5,320 nucleotides of DNA from an uncultured Prevotellaceae bacterium. Lineage in GTDB: Bacteria; Bacteroidota; Bacteroidia; Bacteroidales; Bacteroidaceae. The notes under the pieces are model-generated. The model was not told the origin of the DNA. It was given only the letters and a program-made list of their open reading frames with translations, and made no database searches. Where the stretch lies: positions 1 to 5,320 of the forward strand of contig CAMJNN010000080.1 of NCBI GenBank assembly GCA_946407325.1. Direction: 5' to 3'. This document shows, piece after piece, positions 1 through 5,320 of the stretch; the first letter of the stretch is position 1, and each line of letters opens with the position of its first letter. The position numbers and the translations under genes are program-made.

Positions 1-1620
1 AGCAGCCTGGAATGATGACAGGATACCCAGTGTGAAGAACAGGTTCATGATCAATGCACCGTTGGCAATCATACCAGGTACGAGGCCATACATTGAGCAC
101 ATATAGATCATCAACAGAATCAATGCAACGATAAATGATACAATACCTGCATTGATAGATGCCTGACCCAATGATGGACCCACGATATCTTCCTGAACGA
201 TGTGTGCAGGAGCTGGCATCTTACCAGACTTCAGCACGTTGGCCAAGTCCTTAGACTGCTCAGGAGTGAAATTACCAGTAATTTCAGAGTTACCGCCAGT
301 AATCTCACTGTTCACACGAGGTGCTGAATACACATAGTCATCCAATACGATAGCAATGCTCTTGCCAATGTTCTGCTTGGTCAGCTGAGCCCAACGACGA
401 GCACCGTCGGTGTTCATGCTCATGTTCACAGCAGGCTTTCCGTACTGGTCGAACTTATCGCTGGCATCCACCACAACGTCGCCCTCGAGAGGAGCCTTGC
501 CGTTGCGCTGGGTTGACTTAATAGCGTACAGTTCGTAGGTTTGCTTCTTAGGATCCAAGTCAGAAGGAGCTACACCCCACTTCAGTCGCAGGTCCTTAGG
601 TAACTCAGCTTGTACCTCGGGCATTGCCAAGTAACGGTTCACCTCAGCGGTATCCCTTGCATTGGCATAAGCTACGATACTACCCTGACCAGCGAATACC
701 TGCAGTATAGACAGCAACGGATGCTCACGCTTGAGTTGAGCCATATCTGCTGTATTAGCAGATTCACCACGAATAGCGGCAGCCAAACTGTCAGAAGCGC
801 TAACTGGAGCAGCCTCAACAGGAGCTACATCATCAGTAGCATCAGAAGTTGTAAGTAAATTGTGCAACTTCACATCGGCCGACTGCAAATATGGAGCGAC
901 ATCCTGTGCCTCATAGGTCTCCCAAAACTCCAAGTTAGCAGAACCCTGCAACAACTTACGTACACGAGCTGGTTCCTTGATACCTGGCAACTCGACCATA
1001 ATACGACCCAGGCTACCGGTCAGTGTTTGAATATTGGGCTGTACCACACCAAAACGGTCGATACGGGTACGCAACACATTGAAAGAGTTGTCAACAGCTG
1101 CCTTCACCTCATCACGCAACACGCGCTCCACCTCTTGGTCGGTTGAACGCTGTGTCACCTTGTCCTTCAACTGCTGGGTAGCAAAGATCTGAGCAAGTGG
1201 CTGACCAGGAGCCAGATTATGATACTCCCTAATAAATAATGTAATAACATCATCCTGGCTGTTTACAGCTTCCTTCGCTGCATTGCTCAATGCTTCATTG
1301 AACGCAGCGTCAGTCTTGTTGTCAGACAGGACCTTGATAACGTCAGGAACTGACACTTCGAGGATGACGTTCATACCACCCTTCAAGTCCAGACCCAAAC
1401 TGATACCCATCTCGCGACAATCCTTCAATGTCCAGTTACCGAAGTAAACCTTCTCATTTGCAAGAGAATCCAGGTAAGCCTGCTCTACAGCTGCATCTCC
1501 ATTCGCAATTTGCTTAGCCTTGTTGTCGTAATAACGAACAACGGCTGAGAATGACAAATAGAACAGACAAACCAATATCAGCAAGACGGAAATGATCTTA
1601 ATAAATCCTTTGTTCTGCAT
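1..1620 (-). CDS. secDF: Protein translocase subunit SecDF, N-terminal (SecD) part, cut by window edge
   Basis: Sec accessory membrane protein that uses the proton gradient to help pull preproteins out of the SecYEG channel on the periplasmic side. The frame is open for 540 codons from the ATG at 1620-1618 to the window edge, with no stop. Residues about 6-27 form TM1. SecD signatures follow: GLDLKGG at 76-82; the P1 region with LRTRID (183-188), GVVQPNIQ (191-198) and RIMVELPG (206-213); NTDGARRWAQLT (403-414); and IAIVLDDYVYSAPRV (422-436). GQASINAG at 485-492 leads into TM2 and TM3, where the window ends. An Ala/Asp-rich stretch at about 257-283 interrupts the periplasmic part. The conserved TM4 region and any SecF half lie outside the window. 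The SecDF fusion is inferred from what is usual in Bacteroidetes; a separate SecD cannot be excluded. The start is supported by TM1 directly after it and by a promoter-like motif about 55 bases upstream. Confidence 0.96.
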   Translation of the reverse strand, partial: MQNKGFIKIISVLLILVCLFYLSFSAVVRYYDNKAKQIANGDAAVEQAYLDSLANEKVYFGNWTLKDCREMGISLGLDLKGGMNVILEVSVPDVIKVLSDNKTDAAFNEALSNAAKEAVNSQDDVITLFIREYHNLAPGQPLAQIFATQQLKDKVTQRSTDQEVERVLRDEVKAAVDNSFNVLRTRIDRFGVVQPNIQTLTGSLGRIMVELPGIKEPARVRKLLQGSANLEFWETYEAQDVAPYLQSADVKLHNLLTTSDATDDVAPVEAAPVSASDSLAAAIRGESANTADMAQLKREHPLLSILQVFAGQGSIVAYANARDTAEVNRYLAMPEVQAELPKDLRLKWGVAPSDLDPKKQTYELYAIKSTQRNGKAPLEGDVVVDASDKFDQYGKPAVNMSMNTDGARRWAQLTKQNIGKSIAIVLDDYVYSAPRVNSEITGGNSEITGNFTPEQSKDLANVLKSGKMPAPAHIVQEDIVGPSLGQASINAGIVSFIVALILLMIYMCSMYGLVPGMIANGALIMNLFFTLGILSSFQAA

Positions 1621-1673
1621 CTTAGATTTGAGTTAATTTATTTATTTTTATTGTTTTCAACTTTACAAAGCCG

Positions 1674-1707
1674 CAAAGTTAGTTGTTTTTTTTCATTTAA
1701 CCGCAAA
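1674..1707 (-). promoter_or_regulatory. Putative Bacteroidetes-type promoter of secDF
   Basis: Read on the minus strand, TAACTTTG (1681-1674) matches the Bacteroidetes -7 consensus TAnnTTTG exactly. A TTTG (1707-1704) lies 22 bases upstream, slightly more than the usual 19-21. Transcription would start near 1668, giving a leader of roughly 50 bases that is A/T-rich and has no Shine-Dalgarno sequence, as is normal in this phylum. The near-identical words ACTTTTGCGG (1710-1701) and ACTTTGCGG (1679-1671) occur at the two promoter elements. This is a motif match only. Confidence 0.5.
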
Positions 1708-1721
1708 AGTCGGCCAAATAT

Positions 1722-2819
1722 TTAATTTTTTTCTACATACGCCCATATTGGATAGTGGTCTGAGGCGTCAATCGAGGAATCAACGGTACAATTTGAGGCT
1801 TTAAGGCCGGCACTGATGAGAATGTTGTCGATTCTGAACAAGAACTTGTTTTTGTGATAGGAAATACCCAGTCCGCGCCCCGACTCAGTAAAGGCATCAT
1901 TTAAGGAACGGGTAAGCGTGTAACGGGTGTATGAAATAGGAATATCGTTGAAGTCACCACATACCATAGTATATTTAAAAGGATGACGAATCAGGTAGTT
2001 AACGATAGAATCGGCTTGTGGCGCCCTGATGGCAGAAGCCTCAGCCAACTTCTTCACCAACACCTTGGCACCAGCCTTCATTTGCTCTTTCTCATGCTTC
2101 TCAATCATTTGCTCGTACATCTCCTTATCTTGCGAATTCAGCTTGTTGGATTCCAAATGGCAATTAATCAGCAACAAGGTATCCAATCCCCATTTCAACT
2201 GATAAGCCATCGCTCCATTGCTACCACTCTCCATTGCTATACGCTCCGTTTTCAGTACGGGCAACTTAGAATACACCGCCATATTGGACATAGGCTTCTT
2301 ACCATCGGCCGTCTTGCCAGCCCTATAAGGATAGTCAGCAAGTGCTTTGTCCACATCCTTTTGGGTAACATAACGGTTATTGCCACTAACCGTATGCTCT
2401 TGCAGACAGATAATATCGGCCTCACTGGTTTGCAGATAGTCCAATACGGCATTCTTCCCCTCTGTCTTTTCCATGTTGCTAAAACTCATGGTGTTATAGG
2501 AGAGTACCTTCAACCCTTCCTCTGGCTTGCTGACTATGGGTGAATTAAATGGAAGATAGGTAAAAAGCTGAGCATAACACAGCCCCAAAGCTGTCAAGGG
2601 CACTAAAGCATACTTAAAACCCCTGAAAAGCAGGAAGATTAACAGCAACAACAGGTTGATGACAGCCAATAGCGGAAAGACAAACCCTGCCAACGACAAA
2701 AAGGGATATTTCACGGGTTGGATAATGGAAGGGCTGAATGCAGATAGCAACAACAGCAAAGCCATCAGCAGACTAACCGTCCATATAATGAGCGACAGAA
2801 ATTTGCCCAAGCCTTTCAT
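1722..2819 (-). CDS. Membrane-anchored endonuclease/exonuclease/phosphatase (EEP) family protein
   Basis: A 365-residue metal-dependent hydrolase of the EEP (DNase I-like / sphingomyelinase-like) superfamily; the substrate cannot be told from the sequence. Three hydrophobic segments (about 7-28, 40-65 and 70-90) precede the catalytic domain (about 103-363). The expected active-site motifs are present in order: LSYNT (N109), IICLQE (E141), NCHLES (H221), CGDFND (D289, N291), RIDNI (D331) and SDHYP (D354, H355). The fold therefore looks intact. Positive residues at K2/K6 and at R66/K69 suggest that the N-terminus and the second loop are cytoplasmic, which would put the catalytic domain in the periplasm; this is an inference from the positive-inside rule. 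The gene starts 3 bases after the stop of the upstream rhomboid gene, so it is very probably co-transcribed and translationally linked. Family members include nucleases, phosphoinositide phosphatases and sphingomyelinases. A housekeeping AP endonuclease is unlikely because of the membrane anchor. Confidence 0.9.
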   Translation of the reverse strand: MKGLGKFLSLIIWTVSLLMALLLLLSAFSPSIIQPVKYPFLSLAGFVFPLLAVINLLLLLIFLLFRGFKYALVPLTALGLCYAQLFTYLPFNSPIVSKPEEGLKVLSYNTMSFSNMEKTEGKNAVLDYLQTSEADIICLQEHTVSGNNRYVTQKDVDKALADYPYRAGKTADGKKPMSNMAVYSKLPVLKTERIAMESGSNGAMAYQLKWGLDTLLLINCHLESNKLNSQDKEMYEQMIEKHEKEQMKAGAKVLVKKLAEASAIRAPQADSIVNYLIRHPFKYTMVCGDFNDIPISYTRYTLTRSLNDAFTESGRGLGISYHKNKFLFRIDNILISAGLKASNCTVDSSIDASDHYPIWAYVEKN

Positions 2820-2822
2820 CCT

Positions 2823-3767
2823 TTAACGAATACTAGCGTTAAACAATTCTTTCTTCTCCTCCTCTGTCAAGCCTTGATAGCCCGATTGCTTGATCTTTTC
2901 ACGAATCTCGTTGATGCGAGCTTGTTTATCAGCTGACTGAGGTTGAGGCTCTTCGACCGTCTGCTGCTCTGGTTCTTTATAAGAACCCTTCCATTCATTG
3001 GTGGTCTTCTGTGCTTTTCCTCCGTAATTCACCTTCATTTTTGGCTTTCGAGTCTTAGGGCAGAAAGCCGATGGGTGACAGCAAAAGTCGATGACATTGT
3101 TGATATAACGGGTAAGGTCAGTACCCTTGTTCAAGAAATAGGCAAAGAGTAAGCCACCTAAGGCACCACCCAAATGGGCGATATGCCCCCCCGCATTGTC
3201 GGTAGTAACGAAAAGTAAATCTAAACCTATCACCACTAGAGCAAAATACTTCAACGGAAAACTACCTAACAGCATAAGGTTCACACGGTAGTCGGGCTCC
3301 CTATAGGCAACAGCAGCCACGATGGCCAGAACCGCTGCAGAAGCACCCACCATATAGGTGTAATCGGCATAGGGCACAAAAAACGGGAAGACGTTGTAGG
3401 CAAAGAGGTAGAGCAGAGCGCCACAAATGCCTCCCCAAAGATATACCCCCTTAAGGTGTCGAGCTGAAAAAAAATACAAGAAAAGCTGACCAAACCAATA
3501 TAGCCACAACATATTAAACAGCAGGTGCATTACACCCGCGTGCATAAACATATAAGTAATGATGGACCAGGGCTGACTCAAGAATTGGGTCAGTGAAGCA
3601 GGCATTTCCAGCCATCTAAGCCAATCACCGATACTGATATTGAACAACATCAGCACTATTTGCACCACGGCAAAGGCCAAAAACACGGCCACATTGACGA
3701 AAATCAGTTGGACGTGTAGTTTGCCTCTTCGGAACACCTCTTTCAGGTCATTGATAATAGTAGCCAT
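2823..3767 (-). CDS. Rhomboid family intramembrane serine protease with C-terminal tail
   Basis: A 314-residue rhomboid protease predicted to cleave transmembrane substrates within the inner membrane. Six hydrophobic segments fall at about 18-43, 67-95, 106-127, 137-155, 166-187 and 195-212. The H-x4-H-x3-N signature is at H76, H81 and N85 (oxyanion region). The nucleophile is S143 in GASA, where most rhomboids have GxSG. The catalytic His is H198 in AHLGG. After TM6 comes a soluble tail of about 100 residues: a Cys/His cluster (C229, C230, H231, C236), the basic word KPKMKV (241-246), a Glu/Gln/Pro-rich linker (about 264-279) and a short helical end with INEIREKIKQSGY and LTEEEKKELF (285-309). 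That end resembles the small domain found on many Bacteroidetes rhomboids (DUF6576, from memory). The start overlaps the previous rhomboid gene by 20 bases, and the EEP gene follows after 3 bases. The GASA variant probably leaves activity intact because Ser and His are kept, but this is untested. Confidence 0.92.
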   Translation of the reverse strand: MATIINDLKEVFRRGKLHVQLIFVNVAVFLAFAVVQIVLMLFNISIGDWLRWLEMPASLTQFLSQPWSIITYMFMHAGVMHLLFNMLWLYWFGQLFLYFFSARHLKGVYLWGGICGALLYLFAYNVFPFFVPYADYTYMVGASAAVLAIVAAVAYREPDYRVNLMLLGSFPLKYFALVVIGLDLLFVTTDNAGGHIAHLGGALGGLLFAYFLNKGTDLTRYINNVIDFCCHPSAFCPKTRKPKMKVNYGGKAQKTTNEWKGSYKEPEQQTVEEPQPQSADKQARINEIREKIKQSGYQGLTEEEKKELFNASIR

Positions 3768-4428
3768 TGTTTTTGCGTTTGTTTCGCCAATACCTAATCA
3801 ATATATAGCCGAATATCATACCTCCCAGATGAGCGAAATGAGCCACATTGTCAAACTGGCTCAGTCCCTCCAGCAACTCAATCACAGCATAGATAGCCAC
3901 GAAATACTTGGCCTTGATGGGAACAGGCAATGGGAATATAAATATCTTCTCTTCTGGAAAGGTCATACCAAAGCCCAGCAAGATGCCATATACAGCGCCC
4001 GAGGCACCCACTGTAGTCAGCATATTGAGGTATTCATCCATACTCACTACGGCATAACCTACATTTACCTGAGTATATTGCGAAAGCTCCACTACATACT
4101 GCACATATTGCACCAGCTCCTGCACCAATCCGGCTCCTACGCCACACACCAAGTAGAAGAACAGAAAACGGTCGCTCCCCCACACTTGCTCCATGATGCG
4201 GCCAAACATCCATACAGCAAACATGTTGAAGAAAACATGCATGAAACTGCCATGCATGAACATATAGGTAAACAATTGCCAAACCTTGAAGTCGCTGGCC
4301 ATGAAGAAATGCAAACCCAAGTAGTCGGCCAAATCTATTCCGAAGCGCGATTCCAGCACCACGGTAGCCAGATACATCAGCACATTGATGATCAAAAGAT
4401 GTTTGGTTATTTTCGGTAGATTATTCAT
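3748..4428 (-). CDS. Rhomboid family intramembrane serine protease, compact form
   Basis: A 226-residue rhomboid protease and the first gene of the leftward unit. It has the six-TM core with almost nothing outside it: hydrophobic segments lie at about 10-25, 52-76, 86-107, 139-156, 172-188 and 195-213, followed by a short basic end (RNKRKN). H59, H64 and N68 form the HGSFMH...FN signature. S143 sits in a canonical GASG motif and H200 in AHLGG, so the Ser-His dyad is complete. A loop of about 30 residues (109-138), rich in Tyr, Val and Gln, separates TM3 from TM4. The ATG at 4428 is favoured because it leaves a short polar N-terminus before TM1 and a promoter-like motif lies just upstream. The end overlaps the start of the second rhomboid by 20 bases, pointing to translational coupling. 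Substrates are unknown. A family-level call is secure; a specific orthologue such as GlpG is not claimed. Confidence 0.93.
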   Translation of the reverse strand: MNNLPKITKHLLIINVLMYLATVVLESRFGIDLADYLGLHFFMASDFKVWQLFTYMFMHGSFMHVFFNMFAVWMFGRIMEQVWGSDRFLFFYLVCGVGAGLVQELVQYVQYVVELSQYTQVNVGYAVVSMDEYLNMLTTVGASGAVYGILLGFGMTFPEEKIFIFPLPVPIKAKYFVAIYAVIELLEGLSQFDNVAHFAHLGGMIFGYILIRYWRNKRKNNGYYYQ

Positions 4429-4451
4429 TCAAATACACTATAAAAACACTG

Positions 4452-4483
4452 CAAAAATAGCAATAAAATCCATGTAAAGCTAA
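4452..4483 (-). promoter_or_regulatory. Putative promoter of the rhomboid-rhomboid-EEP unit
   Basis: On the minus strand, TATTTTTG (4459-4452) fits the TAnnTTTG -7 consensus exactly, followed by C. Twenty bases upstream is TTAG (4483-4480), a three-of-four match to the TTTG -33 element. Transcription would begin near 4446, leaving a leader of about 18-20 bases before the ATG at 4428. The surroundings are very AT-rich, so chance matches are likely and the weak -33 lowers confidence. Confidence 0.4.
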
Positions 4484-4505
4484 AAAACAGCCCCAGAATC
4501 TATTT

Positions 4506-4527
4506 TTTTTCATTCTTAGATGAAAAA
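4506..4527. repeat. 8-bp inverted repeat in the divergent control region
   Basis: TTTTTCAT (4506-4513) and ATGAAAAA (4520-4527) are perfect reverse complements separated by a 6-base centre (TCTTAG). The element lies between the two divergent promoters, with its right end 13 bases upstream of the HU -33 element. It could be an operator or just a by-product of A/T tracts. It does not follow a gene on either strand, so a terminator role is unlikely. Confidence 0.45.
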
Positions 4528-4540
4528 TTTTACTTTTTTG

Positions 4541-4572
4541 CTTGAAAGTTTGAAAATTAAGCTATACATTTG
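4541..4572 (+). promoter_or_regulatory. Putative Bacteroidetes-type promoter of the HU gene
   Basis: TACATTTG (4565-4572) is an exact match to the -7 consensus TAnnTTTG. CTTG (4541-4544) lies 20 bases upstream, the preferred spacing for the -33 TTTG/TTG element. T- and A-rich tracts at 4503-4540 sit just upstream and could strengthen it. Transcription would start near 4579 and give a leader of about 57 bases with an eight-T run (4619-4626) just before the ATG and no Shine-Dalgarno sequence. Confidence 0.6.
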
Positions 4573-4635
4573 TTGCGTTAAAAAGGAATTGAATTTCATA
4601 TAGAGTTTTATTGTAATCTTTTTTTTAATAATATT

Positions 4636-4899
4636 ATGAACAAATCAGAACTTGTAAGTGCAATTGCTGCTGAGTCAGGTTTGACCAAGGCTGACTCAAA
4701 GAAGGCGCTGGATGCTGCTGTTGCAGCTGTCAGCAAAGCGTTAAAAGGTGGTGACAAAGTTACCTTAGTTGGTTTTGGAACATTCTCTGTAGCTAAGAGA
4801 GCTGCTCGTCAGGGCATCAATCCTGCTACTAAGAAGGCTATCACAATCCCAGCAAAGAGCGTTGTTAAGTTTAAGGCTGGTTCAGAACTGGAGCTGTAA
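4636..4899 (+). CDS. hup: HU family DNA-binding protein
   Basis: An 87-residue nucleoid-associated protein that bends and compacts DNA as a dimer; the length is typical for HU (about 90 residues). The N-terminal helical part (1-40) begins MNKSELVSAIA and is alanine- and lysine-rich. The core signature GFGTF is at 46-50. The beta-arm runs over about 52-75 with R55, R58, the G60-I-N62-P63 turn carrying the DNA-intercalating proline, and ITIPA (69-73). The protein ends with VKFKAGSELEL, as in the family. All expected elements are present, so the protein should be functional. The gene has its own promoter-like motif and a strong terminator, which suggests a single-gene transcript. HU and IHF are close relatives; the arm and C-terminus favour HU. 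Bacteroidetes often carry several HU paralogues, so this need not be the only copy. Confidence 0.97.
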   Translation: MNKSELVSAIAAESGLTKADSKKALDAAVAAVSKALKGGDKVTLVGFGTFSVAKRAARQGINPATKKAITIPAKSVVKFKAGSELEL

Positions 4900-4923
4900 T
4901 ATTTCAGCGTCAGTAAAATCTCT

Positions 4924-4961
4924 AAACAAGAGGCGCCATCGGATTATGGTGCCTTTTGTTT
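4924..4961 (+). terminator. Intrinsic terminator after the HU gene
   Basis: A hairpin begins 25 bases after the HU stop. The left arm (4924-4939) and right arm (4946-4961) can pair over 16 positions with two G-U wobbles and no mismatches, around a 6-base loop CGGATT (4940-4945). The GC-rich core is AGGCGCCAT against ATGGTGCCT. The T-rich end TTTTGTTTT (4954-4962) supplies the U-tract and is partly included in the stem. In the other direction the stem ends in a much weaker T-tract, so it looks one-directional. Confidence 0.88.
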
Positions 4962-4973
4962 TACTACCTTGTT

Positions 4974-5320
4974 ATGCGGGTACTGCTCATCAACACATCT
5001 GAACGTATAGGAGGCGCCGCTATCTCATGCGGACGACTCATGGAGGCTTTGAGAAAGAATGGCATCAAAGTCAAGATGCTTGTGCGCGACAAGCAGACAG
5101 ATGAGATTGCTGTTGTACCCTTACCCCATAGCTGGAAACTTCTTTGGGTATTCCTTTGGGAACGTCTCCGTATCTGGATGACCAACGGTTTTCATCGCCA
5201 GAACCTCTTTAAAGTGGACATCGCCAATGCTGGCAACGATGTAACACAATTCCCAGAGTTCCAACAAGCCGACATCGTTCACCTGCATTGGATCAATCAA
5301 GGAATGCTCTCACTGAAAGG
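4974..5320 (+). CDS. GT4-type glycosyltransferase, N-terminal part, cut by window edge
   Basis: The first 115 codons of a probable GT-B fold glycosyltransferase, open to the right window edge. It begins with the Rossmann-type strand MRVLLINTS, followed by the glycine-rich loop and helix GGAAISCGRLMEALRKNG (13-30), typical of the acceptor-binding N-terminal domain of family 4 enzymes. KVKMLVRDK follows as the second strand. ADIVHLHWINQGMLSLK (99-115) is the characteristic H-x-H-W segment (H103, H105). The C-terminal nucleotide-sugar domain lies outside the window, so donor and acceptor cannot be predicted; such enzymes usually build surface polysaccharides. A hydrophobic/aromatic stretch at about 57-72 (LLWVFLWERLRIWM) may be a membrane-associating helix. 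The ATG at 4974 gives a canonical N-terminus and no better upstream start is seen. It begins only 12 bases after the HU terminator stem, with no Shine-Dalgarno sequence. Confidence 0.88.
   Translation, partial: MRVLLINTSERIGGAAISCGRLMEALRKNGIKVKMLVRDKQTDEIAVVPLPHSWKLLWVFLWERLRIWMTNGFHRQNLFKVDIANAGNDVTQFPEFQQADIVHLHWINQGMLSLK

Noticed and set aside
610..1146. Two plus-strand open frames (82 and 94 codons) antisense to secDF.
   Set aside because: They fall inside the conserved P1 coding region of SecD on the minus strand and have no recognisable protein features.
1621..1721. Possible terminator between the EEP gene and secDF.
   Set aside because: The gap has A- and T-runs but only a weak AACTTT/AAAGTT pairing with a 10-base loop and no U-tract after it, so read-through into secDF remains possible.
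1983..2543. A 186-codon open frame on the plus strand, antisense to the EEP gene.
   Set aside because: The opposite strand encodes all the EEP catalytic motifs in order, and this frame shows no domain or independent signals.
3640..4419. A 259-codon open frame on the plus strand, antisense to the compact rhomboid gene.
   Set aside because: It lies wholly opposite two well-supported rhomboid genes, its translation is rich in His, Gln and Ile with no recognisable domain, and it has no promoter or start context. It is a shadow of codon use on the other strand.
4628..4637. Perfect 10-bp palindrome ATAATATTAT ending in the HU start codon.
   Set aside because: It is composed only of A and T in an extremely AT-rich leader, so chance is the simplest explanation.
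4964..5185. A 73-codon minus-strand open frame opposite the glycosyltransferase start.
   Set aside because: The plus strand encodes a canonical GT4 N-terminus here, and the minus-strand frame has composition typical of a shadow.

Overview
The window most resembles a chromosomal segment from a member of the Bacteroidales, probably the Prevotella/Segatella/Bacteroides group. The evidence is indirect: moderate GC genes separated by very AT-rich gaps, no Shine-Dalgarno sequences at the starts, and promoter-like motifs of the Bacteroidetes TAnnTTTG type (-7 element) with TTTG-like -33 elements. Protein features point the same way, including a SecDF-type SecD, tandem rhomboids with a short acidic/basic C-terminal tail, and an HU gene close to them. 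The genus is an inference and was not tested.

Layout. Positions 1-1620 (minus) hold the first 540 codons of secDF, cut by the left window edge. A 101-base AT-rich gap (1621-1721) carries a likely secDF promoter. Positions 1722-4428 (minus) hold a tight three-gene unit read right to left: a compact six-TM rhomboid protease, a second rhomboid with a soluble C-terminal tail, and a membrane-anchored endonuclease/exonuclease/phosphatase (EEP) family protein. The rhomboid genes overlap by 20 bases, and the EEP gene follows 3 bases after the second. A 207-base AT-rich divergent control region (4429-4635) contains one plausible promoter for each direction and an 8-bp inverted repeat. An HU-family DNA-binding protein gene (4636-4899, plus) follows and ends in a strong intrinsic terminator (4924-4961). 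Only 12 bases beyond it begins a GT4-type glycosyltransferase gene (4974 to the right edge, plus), of which 115 codons are visible.

How the genes relate. The minus-strand genes all encode inner-membrane proteins: two intramembrane proteases, a membrane-tethered hydrolase whose catalytic domain is probably periplasmic, and the proton-driven Sec accessory subunit. Co-transcription of the rhomboid-rhomboid-EEP trio is strongly suggested by the overlaps. secDF appears to have its own promoter, although no clear terminator separates it from the EEP gene. HU and the glycosyltransferase are on the other strand and look functionally separate.

I see no mobile element, CRISPR array, RNA gene or clearly new system. 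The items most worth following up are the unexplained function of the rhomboid-rhomboid-EEP unit, the predicted periplasmic placement of the EEP domain, and the glycosyltransferase start lying almost on top of the HU terminator.
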